Positions 14,165 through 24,308 of a DNA stretch of 64,000 bases are shown piece after piece. Numbering within the stretch: the stretch's first letter is position 1; every line of letters starts with the position of its first letter. The position numbers and the translations under genes were made by a program. Location: the NCBI GenBank assembly GCA_010909165.1, contig MU008175.1:310001-374000 (forward strand). The letters run 5' to 3'. This DNA is from Anthoceros angustus. Lineage: Eukaryota > Streptophyta > Anthocerotopsida > Anthocerotales > Anthocerotaceae. Below the pieces are notes generated by a model. That model had not been told where the DNA came from and made no database searches. It saw nothing but the letters and a program-made list of their open reading frames with translations.

Positions 14165-14623
14165 TGGTATCAAAGCATTTCTGATGTAGGTTGCATCCTA
14201 GGTGATGCACATAAAATTGCGCATCTGAAAATGTGCATTTTGTATATGTTTTGTTGTTTCTTGATTAGAAATACTAATTAAATCAAGAACACAATATATA
14301 CATCAAGAAAATGTTTTGTATTGTTTTTCCCGGCCGCTTTCTATAGAAATTAGCAGATCGAGGTAGTAGTTCTAGCATCACGATCTTTTCCGAAAGATTA
14401 CGATGGAAATACCCTAGACAATCGCCTCGACCGGCAGTTTATAGAAAATTTACTACAAAAATCTAGAATGCATATAAATGCACTCTAACAATACAGAACA
14501 AGGCCAAATGAATGGCCAACAACTTGGAGGCTCCCAATCAGTGGGAATTGCGCCCAGACACTGATGTCCCTAGATGGGTAGCAGGAGGAGAACAAATCTA
14601 CCTCTGGCTAATCAGGGTGCAGG

Positions 14624-15174
14624 TACTAGGGCTTCAATTGCCGAGCGACTCCATCATGCAACTTGTCAATGGATAGCTCGCAATCAAGATGACCACATGC
14701 AAGCCATTGAACTAAGGGAATCCTTCAACACAATAATAGAGACTCTCTCACCGCAACGAGAGGAATCTTCTCGACTCCGCCTCCCAGAATCCCAACAATC
14801 TTCCAAAATCCGTGTTCGACGTGCCTTCGTGCAACCCCGTAGGTTTTATTACTACACATACAACTCCACACAATGTTGTTAGTGATCTAATCGAGTGCAG
14901 TACTAGGGCTTCAATTGCCGAGCGACTCCATCATGCAACTTGTCAATGGATAGCTCGCAATCAAGATGACCACATGCAAGCCATTGAACTAAGGGAATCC
15001 TTCAACACAATAATAGAGACTCTCTACGCAATGAGAGGAATCTTCTCGACTCCGCCTCCCAGAATCCCAACAATCTTCCAAAATCCGTGTTCGACGTGCC
15101 TTCGTGCAACCCCAGAGGTTTTATTACTACACATACAACTCCACACAATGTTGTTAGTGATCTAACTGAGAGGA
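14624..15174 (+). repeat. 277-bp head-to-tail duplication in Copia gag
   Basis: Unit 1 (14624-14900) and unit 2 (14901-about 15174) both begin TACTAGGGCTTCAATTGCC and end near GTTAGTGATCTAA. The differences are mostly small indels (CTCTCTCACCGCAACG versus CTCTCTACGCAATG). Confidence 0.9.
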
Positions 15175-15755
15175 TCGAAGCACACCAAAGGAGCGTGGAT
15201 AGAAGATATAGTAATACTAACCAGAGAATTTCTTCTGTTGGTGTTGACGTCCTGGATTTGAAAGAGCAGATTTTGCACATTGATTTTAAGCTGCTAACAT
15301 TGCTAAAGCCTAAACTACTGACGCATCTAGCCCACAGAGGAACTGCATGCAGGCCTGTTAGCAAAACTAGCAAAGGTCTTAAATTCGACTGTCCAAACTC
15401 ATGCCCTTCGTGTTCTACCTATGCTTACAATAGGTGGGAGAGCCGGAACAATAGAATCACTCGAAAGGCCTGCATGCGCAATGCTTCATAATGACAGACC
15501 TGCTAACCCTACTAATCCTCTGTAGGATTCAGCTGCACAGGGCAGCCTCACCTTTGATGTAACATTAGCATTTTAGGTGTTCCTTTGCAAAGCCTCGCTC
15601 GACCGCACAAAGATAGGTCAAAGCATTTTAGCATTAGCTAATGGTCATAATTCCTACAGCTAGGAGGACAATGTTACCCTAGAAACATGATCCCACCTCT
15701 AACCTCGGTGGAGATGGTTTCAAAGAAAAGGACAGTTTGGAGGAAGCAGTTATGA

Positions 15756-16424
15756 CATCGGGTCATGCGGATGCGTGGAGCACGCAAAATAAAAAGCTAT
15801 GGAAATTTGCTGGGAGGACAAGTTCTCGACACTGCACTCATCGACTCTACACCTTCGCTATTGAGAAGAAGAGTCGAAGCGTGGACCACTGACGTCGGCG
15901 AATGTATCCGATCCGAGTGGGCTTACCTCGACATGATGAGACAGACCTCCGGATGCAAAACATCGCAGACATATGGACCAAAGCCAGGACTTGTACCGGC
16001 ACCAATACCACTAGCCAAATGACACTCGCAATGTTCGTAATCATGAGAGAGATGGGGATACAATTGAGAAACACATCGGATTCTTTAGAACATCGGGTCA
16101 TGCGGATGCGTGGAGCACGCAAAATAAAAAGCTATGGAAATTTGCCACGAGGAGGACAAGTTCCACGACGCACTACCCGACTCTACACCTTCGCTATTGA
16201 GAAGAAGAGTCGTGAAGCGTGGACTACTGGGGCGCGCAATGTATCCGATCCGGAGTGGGCTTACCTCGACATGATGAGACAGACCTGGATGCAAAACATC
16301 GCAGACATATGGACCGAGCTTGGGACTTGTCTGGCACCAATACCACTAGCCGGATGCCTCGCAATGTTGAGCTGAGAATGAGAGATGGGGATACAATTGA
16401 GAAACACAGATTCTTTAGAACACC
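15756..16424 (+). repeat. 335-bp head-to-tail duplication in Copia leader
   Basis: Units 15756-16090 and 16091-about 16424 both begin CATCGGGTCATGCGGATG and end GATTCTTTAGAACA. Again they differ mainly by small indels. Confidence 0.9.
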
Positions 16425-17049
16425 TTGGTTTCTAAACTTGAAAGTGCTTCACAGGAAAGTCTTAAGGATGATTTGCTCACAATGTACCTCATGATGTCGC
16501 CCTGCACTCTTGGTCACACTTTGTGACTTCTTACAACGCCGCATCACCAAGGCGAAAATTGCTAAGGTCGCAGGCTCTTCTTCCTCAAACAACTTTTTCG
16601 TAACTAGTGGGAGCTCTCCGTGAGGAACAAGCTTGGCAAGCAAAGATGCAATCGACACTACAAATGTAAACAAAGGGGAAAGCCCAACTTCAAAGGTAAA
16701 CAGAATACCTCAAATGCAAGTAGCTCACAGCGAGCATCTTCACGTAAGAAACCCAAGAAGACTGGAAAATGCCACGTGCCAAGTTCCGTGTCATTGGGAA
16801 AACGAGTGTCGAAGAAGCGGTGGAATACCTCGCAAGGAGGGCAATTCCACTTCCGAGACACACGTTGTTGTGAAGAAACAAGCTTCGCCGCTGATCAGGG
16901 ACCAGTGGATTTTGTACATCCCTTGCTAACCCACTGCTTGTCAACAAACATCCATGGTAAGCCATTTCATGAATGGTACCTAGATCTGTGCAACAACAAG
17001 ACATCCGCTTGATAGAAATGCCTCACATACAAACCGGTTAAAGGGGATT

Positions 17050-18957
17050 CGTTTACAGGTGATGATAGGTCACTTGTGTCTCCCGGAATAGGCGTTGAAG
17101 ATTCCAGTCCCTTCAGGTGTCATACTATCTCTTATAGAAGTATATTACGTCCCTGAAATGACTAGAAATCTTATCTCTGTTAGGAAGCTAAACATGGATA
17201 ACAATAGCCATATCCTCTTTACCCCTACAAAGTGTCGGATTATCGATGCATATGATCATCGAAAAATCCTAGCTTACGGATCATCAGACCAAGATCTGTT
17301 TCGCTTGCACACAAATCTTGGTGTAGCCCAAACCCATCTAGCTTCTCAAACTTCAGACGCTCGCAAAACAAGTTGAGAAGGCTAAATTATGGCATTCACG
17401 CCTAGGTCACCCCCACAGTGCCAAGCTACAGAGGCTAGCCACTAGTGACCTTTATTATGATGGAAAAATTGGGCCATTATCACCATTACCTTTGTGTGAG
17501 GCCTGTGTGCTTTCTAAGCGTCACCAGGCAGCCTTCAAGAACAGAACTCCACATCGAGCTTCAGAGATTCTTGAAATGGTACACACTGACATATGTGGGC
17601 CTCTTTCACAGCCCTCACTTGGAGGTGGTCGTTATTTCCTCACATTCACAGACGACAAAACCAGATTTGTCATTGCTTATATCCTCAAAGCTAAAAGTGA
17701 ATGCTTCTCATATTTCAAAGACTACTTGAGGTATGCAGAGAGATGGATAGGAAAACAGCTGAAGATACTCCGATCTGACAATGGCGGTGAATACACATCA
17801 CATGAGTTTCAAGCCTATTGTACAGTGAGGAATTGGCGAGCAACTTACGTGGTTTACACGCAAAGAAACGTGTAGCGTAACGCTTGAACCTAACTCTTCA
17901 GGAGATGGCTTCCTCCCTGCTACATCATGCCAAACTGCCCCTTCCCTACTGGGCTGAAGCCCTTATGACATCTCGTACCCACCGAGTGCCAACCATCACG
18001 TTGAGGGATGACTTATGAAGCTTGTCGCAAGCCTTCTCTCCATCATCTTCGCACCTTTGGCTGCGTCGCTTATGCTTTTATCCCAAAGGAGAAGAGGAAG
18101 AAGCTCTCTGCAAAGTCTAAGAAACTTCTAATGATTGGCTATACAGAGGGCATCAAGGCATATAAACTGTATAATGTTTCTCGTGCTCAAGTCATCTATT
18201 CACGCAGTGTTATCTTCGATGAAGGACGGTTCTGGCAACCAGTGGGAGTTACTCCCGCAAATAAGGAGGATCTGCCTGATGATCTCACACTTCCTGATGT
18301 CACTGTTTTTGAAGACTTCACTCTTGAGGAGGTTCCTCCTGCAGGGGGGGACGAACCGCAACATGAGCAGGTAGTTGGGATAGAACCCGCAAACGCCCCT
18401 GACATTGTTGCTGATCTACAGCAGCAACCTCCTCAACCTAATCAGCCAGATCCAGATGATGCTGAAGACTCACCTGATGATGAAAACAACGACTCTGATG
18501 ATTCCCAACCACTTGAACAGGCAACCGCGCCTCTACGACGCTATCCAGCTCGGGAACGACGAGCCCCCGATTATTATCAAGCTCCAGATTTCAGACCCAC
18601 ATCTTCACATGTTAAGGTCAATGCTGCTATGCCACTTGATCCTATTGAACGGCAGTCTCTTCAGGAAGCTCTTAGCAGACCTCATCATAAAGAGTGGGAG
18701 AAGGCAATCCGATCCGAGTATGACTCCCTTATAGAAAACGGCACATGGGAGTTAGCTAAACTCCCACCAGGCAGAAAAATGGTGTCGTGTAAATGGGTAT
18801 TTAAGCTAAAGGTTAAGGCGATGGTACCTTGACAGTACAAGGCCCGACTTGTTGCAAGAGGATTCTCCCAAGTTCCAGGACTTGATTACTTCGAGACCTT
18901 TGCTCCAGTTGTCAAGCTAGCAACCCTTCGCACCATTTGTGCCCTGTCAGCATACAA
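17050..18957 (+). pseudogene. pol: Copia pol: protease tail, integrase, RT start (broken)
   Basis: The gag-pre-integrase segment (YYVPEMTRNLISVRKL at about 17140) leads to the integrase zinc region (LWHSRLGHPHSAKLQRL and CEACVLSKRHQ). The integrase core follows with its first two acidic residues (HTDICGPL near 17584; ILRSDNGGEYTSHEF near 17768). At 18008-18832 come the integrase C-terminal part (HHLRTFGCVAYAFIPKEKR) and a long acidic linker, then the RT start (ALSRPHHKEWEKAIRSEYDS; ARLVARGFSQVPGLDYFET). A stop follows KVKAMVP at 18830, and there are frame changes around 17390-18000. The frame is cut at 18957 by the CACTA insertion. Confidence 0.9.
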
Positions 18958-19425
18958 CCCTACTAGAAAGGGCAGCCTATGTTACAGTCGTTGTTGCAAT
19001 TTTATGTTACACTTCTAACTTGCAACATCATTTGGAGGCTTGGTATTAAGTTTGTCATTTCTTTCCCCAAGTGGGCCTACAATCTTAACATGAACCTGGC
19101 TCTCTCTCCTACCACTTCACCCTCTTAACTACATCCCCTCTCTCATATGCATTGTTTATGAATTCCCTCATGCAATTGCAACATGACTGTAACAAGGACC
19201 CCTCTTCCAGTCCCCATCTTTATTACACCCCATTGGGAGTACAATTAGTTAAGGTTTTTCCTAGCGCTCTTCTTTGCACTCTCTCTTCACAACTATTTGT
19301 TAATGGTGCCCAGACCTGAATATCACAGTAACATGCCCATTAACTGTCACCTTTAAAGGTGACCTAAACATAATATTATTTACCTATGTCTAAGTTCGTG
19401 GGTCCGAGGCTCACTCTGCGTTCGG

Positions 19426-20635
19426 AGGCAAGGAGAAGGAGGGGGAGAGGAGCAGAAGGGGGAGAGGAGGGGGAGGAAGAGGAGGAGAGGAGGAAGGGGA
19501 GAGGCAAGGAGGAAAGGGGGGAGAGGGATCTGAGGTAGAGGAGGAGGAGGAGTAGGAGGAGGAGGAGGAGAGGAGGAGGAAGGGAGAGGCAATGAGGAAA
19601 GGGGAGAGGGATCCGAGGTAGAGGAGGAGGAGGAGGAGGAGGGGAGGCGAGAGGGAAGGAGGAGGAGGAGGCGAAAGGACGGAGGGGAGATTATAAGGAG
19701 GAGGAGGGAAGATGGAAAGAAGAGGAGCAAGAGGAGGGGAGAGGGAAGGAAGAGGAGGGGAGAGGGAAAGAAGAGGAGGGTAGATGGAAAGGAGGAGGAG
19801 GGGAGAGGAAAGAAGAGGCCCGTTCCATGCTGTGATTTCAAGTAAAGACCCGTTCCAAGCTGTGATTTCTAGTCTCAATTTTTCAGCTGATGCGTAACCA
19901 GTGTGACATGACGTAGGTGACGGGATGGTGGCAGGGCGGGATCACGTGTACACCCGCAAGCAGATCTTGTACTTCCAATACTGTGATTTCCTCTCAAATT
20001 TTCAGCTGTTGCGTAACTAGCTAGTGTGATTTGATGTTAGAGAAGGCGATAGGCAAGGAGGAAAAGGGGACGGGATCTGAGGTAGATAAGGAGGAGGAGG
20101 AGGAGGAGCAGGAGAGTCAAGGAGGGAGAGGGATCCGAGGTAGAGGAGGAGGAGGAGGAGAGAGGCAAGGAGGAAAAGGGGAGAGGGATCGGGAGGTAGA
20201 GGAGGAGGAGGAGGAGGAAGGAGGAAAGGGGGAGGGAGAGGAGGAGGAGGAGGAGGGAGAGGCAAGGAGGAAAAGGGGAGAGGGATATGAGGTAGAGAGG
20301 AGGAGGAGGAGGAGGAGGAGGAGGAGGAGGAGGCAAGGAGGAAAAGGGGTGAGGGAGGATAGAGGAGGAGGAGGAGGAGGAGGAGGAGGAGGAGGGAGGA
20401 GGAGGAGGAGGAGGAGGAGGCAAGGAGGAAATGGGGAGAGGGATCGAGGTAGAGGAGGAGGAGGCAAGGAGGAAAGGGGAGAGGGATCGAGGTAGAGGAG
20501 GAGGAGGAGGAGGAGGAGGAGGAGGAGGAGGAGGAAGGAGGGGAGGAAGGAGGAGGAAGGAGGAGGAAGGAGGGAAGGAGGGGAGATGGGAAGAAGGAGG
20601 AGGGAGAGGGAAGGAAGAGGAGGAGGCTGCTCCAT
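19426..20635. repeat. GA-rich polypurine satellite inside the CACTA element
   Basis: Two blocks (about 19426-19815 and 20057-20635) consist of GGAGGA/GAGAGG-type repeats in higher-order units such as GCAAGGAGGAAAAGGGGAGAGGGATC. The strand bias is complete: the plus strand is polypurine. Long frames on both strands are artefacts of low complexity. Confidence 0.95.
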
Positions 20636-21010
20636 GTGATTTCAAGTAGAGACCCAATCCATGCTGTGATTTCAGAGAGACCCATTCCATGCTATGATTT
20701 CCTCTCAAATTTTCAGCGATGCGTAACCTGACATGATGTTGGTGAAGGGATGGTGGCGGGCGGGATCACGTGACCGCAAGCGATCTTGTACAGAGCATTG
20801 CAAGGTCGCCAAGACCTTCCAATCGTGATTTCCTCTCAAATTTTCAGTCAAGGCGTAACTAGCTAGCGATTTGATGTTAGAGAAGGCGATAGTAGCATGG
20901 CGGGGTGTCTCGTGTACATGTACAATCGCAAGTAGTTGCAAGGTCGTGCCAAGACCCATTCCATGTCATTTCTTATCTCAAATTTTCAGTGATGCGAACT
21001 GACTATGATG
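19815..21010. repeat. About 200-bp repeats around the GA blocks
   Basis: A sequence containing CATGCTGTGATTTC, CTCTCAAATTTTCAG, TGCGTAAC and GGCGGGATCACGTG recurs at about 19825-20035, 20635-20880 and 20820-21000. It forms the scaffold between and after the GA blocks. Copies differ by short deletions. Confidence 0.75.
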
Positions 21011-21778
21011 TGAAGTTAGGGAAGGCGATGGAAGAAGGCGGAGGGAGGATAGGAGTGGAGCAACCAGCAGCCATGGTCGAGGCAAGGGCAAAAGGCGAAC
21101 GGACATGAGGTAGTTGTCTAGGGGAGAGAGAAGGAGGGAGGACTTGAGCCAAACAACCCCACGGCGATAGCAAACATGGGTCCGCGTAGCACAAACTGAG
21201 GGCACAAAAGGCCGAGTGCTCAAGGACAAACTAGTAAACGATCGTGGACGTGTACAAAGTATGTACGTTATCCGGACGATATGCTTATTTTATATAAAAT
21301 AGAATATGACCATATATCACGAAATTACCATATAGTATATGTTACCATGAACAATACGTGTATTTTACAAAGAATGTATTCATACATGTATTTTATATAT
21401 GTGTATTCATACGAGTATCGGTGGGAACTACTAAGTAAAACTAGGTATTCCATAGGGTAATAGTAGTAAAAGAGGAAGGTAGATGGGGAGGAGGTTCGGT
21501 ACCAAGCCCCAAATGTAACAAGAGACGATGTAACACTTTGGTTGTTGCAATTATGTTGAAATTTTGAGAGGGGACACAAACCACCTCTCACTACATTGCA
21601 ACATAATTGCAACAAGACTGTTACATGACTGTAACAAGGTGGAGGGTTGGTTTCCAAACCTAACTGTAACAAGGGGTCCCAAAAGTGTAACAAGACCCCA
21701 AGATTTTAACATAATTGCAACAAAGGGGGGTCCAAATCTTAACATAAAGTGTAACATGACTGCCCTTTTCTAGTAGGG

Positions 21779-23000
21779 CAAGGATTACGAGCTGCGGATG
21801 TTCGATGTAAAGATCTCGAATGGGAATCGACACCCGAAATTTATATGCGAACCTCCACACGAGGTTAAGGGCAAAGAAGACTATGCTAAGCTAATAAAAT
21901 GTCAGATGGACTTAAGCAATCGCATTGAAGTGGAATGTTGATGTTGAATCGCTAGCTCTTGGATTCACCAAAAGCAAAGCTGATGGCAGTCTATACATAT
22001 ATATCAGTGGAGATGTCACATGTTACTTAGCTGTATACGTGGACGACTTGATACTCTCAAAGAATACCAAATTTATATTGACAAGATAACGGATCTTTTG
22101 GCTACAAAATTTAAGATGTCAAATTTAGGCCCGCTTCAGAGTTGCCTCGGAATCCACATTCAAAGAAACAGGCTTTCTAAGGTTATCACTCTAACGCAGC
22201 CTAGATACTTACTTGACGCGGGGCTCGGCCAGTGATGCTAAGGTGCTACTCCTCTTCCCATCGGATCAAGCTCGGCAAGAGCATGTCACCTACCATACAA
22301 AGTGAGAAGGATCAGATGGCTAACGTACCTTACAGGCAAGCAGTTGGAAAGCTCATATATGCTGCAAACACTACAAGGCCAGAAGTAGCTTATGCAACAA
22401 GCGTTCTGTCACAATATCTTGAAAATCCTGGACAAAAACATTGGAGTTGTGTTAAGCGAGTCTTTAGGTATCTTAAGGGAACTGCCAACAGAGGTATCAA
22501 GTACTCACATGAGATGGGAACTCCCTTAGACCTAGAAGTTTATACAGACTCGGACTACGCCGGTGATGTAGACACCAAAATCAGTGTCAGGATACGTGGT
22601 GTGTGTAGCTGGTGGTCCTATCTGTTGGTCCAGCAAAAGCCAACGTTGCTCTATCCAAGACAGGCGGAATATCGGGTGCCATGCGTGAAAAGAGGTTGTA
22701 TGGTGCAAGCTCTTGTTTTCTGAGCTAGGGATACCTGCACAGTCATCCACACTGACAACCAAGGCTCAATAGCACTGGCTAAGAATCCGGTGTTCCACTC
22801 TAGGACAAAACACGTTGAAGTTGAGTACCACTATATTCGAGAGCTTGTTGCAGCAGGAACAATCGGATTGCAATACATACCAACACAAGACAATCCGGCA
22901 GATGTTCTTACCAAGGCACTGGGACGTGAGCTACACGAGAAGCATGTTAAGGGTCTTGGGCTAGGAGAGTCATTTCCTAGCAAAATTACCACTTAAGCGC
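21779..23000 (+). pseudogene. pol: Copia pol: RT second half and RNase H (broken)
   Basis: The RT resumes as KDYELRMFDVKIS. It includes the catalytic pair in CYLAVYVDDLIL (about 22020-22055), then LATKFKMSNLGPLQSCLGI. After a frame change at about 22232 follow the connection segment (YRQAVGKLIYAANTTRPEVAYA) and RNase H (EVYTDSDYAGDVDTK; HVEVEYHYIRELVAAGTI; TQDNPADVLTKALG). The stop at 22996 closes the polyprotein. Several frameshifts and one in-frame stop break it. Confidence 0.9.
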
Positions 23001-23035
23001 AAAATGAAAACCGCCCACCCACTACAACCTAATAC

Positions 23036-23992
23036 CGTAGTCCGGACTATCTTCAAGTTTCGACACCTCCTTAGGGTTGTCAGAGTCATAGTCTGTGCTG
23101 CTCGAGGAAATCGGACCAACATTGTGCCCGGATGAAGAAGGAGATGACATGTAGTCTTCAGAAGGAACATCGTCCTCCTCAAGCTTGTACACAGAACCTG
23201 CACAAGGCAACAAGCTGAATTAGGAAGCAGTGGGAGTAAGCAAATCAAAAGGGCAGTTACCAAAAAGAAGAGCACTCACGGTAAATGCTAACAACATGTC
23301 CCGGAAACTCGCTCTCACGCACTTTGATGCGTTTCATCACCACACAAGATGTGGTGCACCTGTACCACAGCGGCGAATTAGGTTTCAACAGTGTGCCAAG
23401 GCCAATTATTTTGGTATCCTTCCGAATGCTCCCCTTAGGGAACCGAGGAGGAAGATCATCACGACCATCGTCCCACATAGCAACAGTCCAAGACGGTGAA
23501 AGCTAGAAGTCCGTCGTTGAGCCGCCTCTCCTTTGGTATTCGCTAGCAGGCAGTGAGGGCCGGGAGCCTAGGGTGTTGAGGGGCTCCCATAGCCCTCACG
23601 TTCTCTACTCTGGCTGCAAGGGCGGCTCTTGTCGTTCCTCTGGGGCGACCGGGTCTCCTCCGTGGTTGAGCTGTCTCGGCAGCTGACAACTCCCCACCTC
23701 TTTTAGTTGAGCACGAGGCAGTTGTCCTAGGGGCTGCTCCCCTAGTTATGGCGAACCTTCCTCGGCTGTCTCTCACATGGCGGCGCGCAACCATCTTCTC
23801 CTCAGAGGAAGACGACATCTTTCTCAGCTTACTCTCCAGGCACTCTGTGGCTAGCATGCACAGATGTATAGAGAGAGATAGCGACCGTCGCAGAATCGGC
23901 TTTTCAAGAGCACGCCCCATTAAGTACCGGATGAGGGACGCTTGGGGCGAGGAGCCGGATGATGCAAGGCAAGGCCCATACCGGAGTTGCAA
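23036..23992 (-). CDS. Antisense ORF(s) in Copia between RNase H and 3' LTR, possibly spliced
   Basis: The minus strand between the Copia pol and the 3' LTR holds three open blocks. Block 1 (about 23910-23543) is basic with an AT-hook-like RRRPGRPRG. Block 2 (23500-23280) reads WDDGRDDLPPRFPKGSIRKD and WYRCTTSCVVMKRIKV. Block 3 (23197-23036) reads SVYKLEEDDVPSEDY with a Ser/Asp-rich tail to a stop. Blocks 2 and 3 join by an 82-bp intron with GTGAGT donor (23279) and TTGTGCAG acceptor (23198), in phase. The joint between blocks 1 and 2 is uncertain. No family is recognised. It could be a captured host gene fragment or an antisense regulatory ORF of the element. Confidence 0.45.
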
Positions 23993-24058
23993 GGTTCACA
24001 GGAGGATCAAGGCGCAAGCGATCTGAATTCACTTTCTAATATGATCACCAAGTGGGAG

Positions 24059-24308
24059 TGTTAAAGGATAGTGTTGAGCATATCCGTGAATTAGGTCAGC
24101 ATTAATTATATATGCTATTATAAGGGTAGCTGAAATAAATATATTAGAAGTACCCGTTCAATAGGGTTACGACCCTTACCAACAGTTATGTCTTTTAAGT
24201 TCTAGATAGTGTCTTTTCAGTATAAGCATTTTAAGTTCTTTTCTTGATACTTAATGAAATATGTAATTACTAAATGGTAATTGATCTACATCAACCTTAC
24301 ATTTGTTA
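24059..24308 (+). repeat. Copia 3' LTR
   Basis: A 250-bp LTR identical to the 5' copy except for one transition. It is followed at once by the target duplication CTGTT and the resumed Gypsy RT frame. Confidence 0.95.

Larger units (their letters stand above)
14512..17012 (+). pseudogene. gag: Copia gag and leader region (broken, internally duplicated)
   Basis: An ATG at 14512 follows the primer-binding site (MANNLEAPNQWEL). The frame then breaks repeatedly. Two head-to-tail duplications disrupt it: 14624-14900 with 14901-15174, and 15756-16090 with 16091-16424. Recognisable gag-like fragments include SLGKRVSKKRWNTSQGGQFHF and a Lys/Arg-rich stretch with repeated NFKGKQ-like residues. No intact CCHC knuckle was found. 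The coding state is non-functional as assembled. Confidence 0.6.
18958..21778. mobile_element. CACTA-type DNA transposon, non-autonomous
   Basis: The ends are terminal inverted repeats: CCCTACTAGAAAGGGCAG at 18958 and, on the other strand from 21778, CCCTACTAGAAAAGGGCAG. The match continues with ATGTTACA. A 3-bp target duplication CAA (18955-18957 and 21779-21781) flanks it. Removing it restores the Copia RT frame across SAYKDYELRMFDVK. A 3-bp TSD and a CACTACTAGAAA-like end are typical of CACTA (En/Spm); here the second base is C instead of A. Subterminal TGTAACA/TGTTACA motifs repeat at both ends. No transposase is encoded. The interior is GA-rich satellite plus about 200-bp repeats. Confidence 0.9.
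13915..24308 (+). mobile_element. Ty1/Copia LTR retrotransposon inserted in Gypsy RT
   Basis: Two 250-bp LTRs (13915-14164 and 24059-24308) differ at one base (C/T, ACTCAATG versus ACTTAATG). The element is flanked by a 5-bp target duplication CTGTT (13910-13914 and 24309-24313). The primer-binding site TGGTATCAAAGC starts at 14165, and a purine tract CAAGTGGGAG precedes the 3' LTR. The domain order gag, integrase, RT, RNase H identifies Copia. A CACTA element at 18958-21778 splits the RT. Without it the element is about 7.6 kb. Nearly identical LTRs imply a recent insertion. Confidence 0.97.

Noticed and set aside
19380-20708. Long Ser/Pro/Leu-rich and Glu/Gly-rich ORFs
   Set aside because: They are translations of GA/CT satellite inside the CACTA element, with mirror ORFs in several frames.
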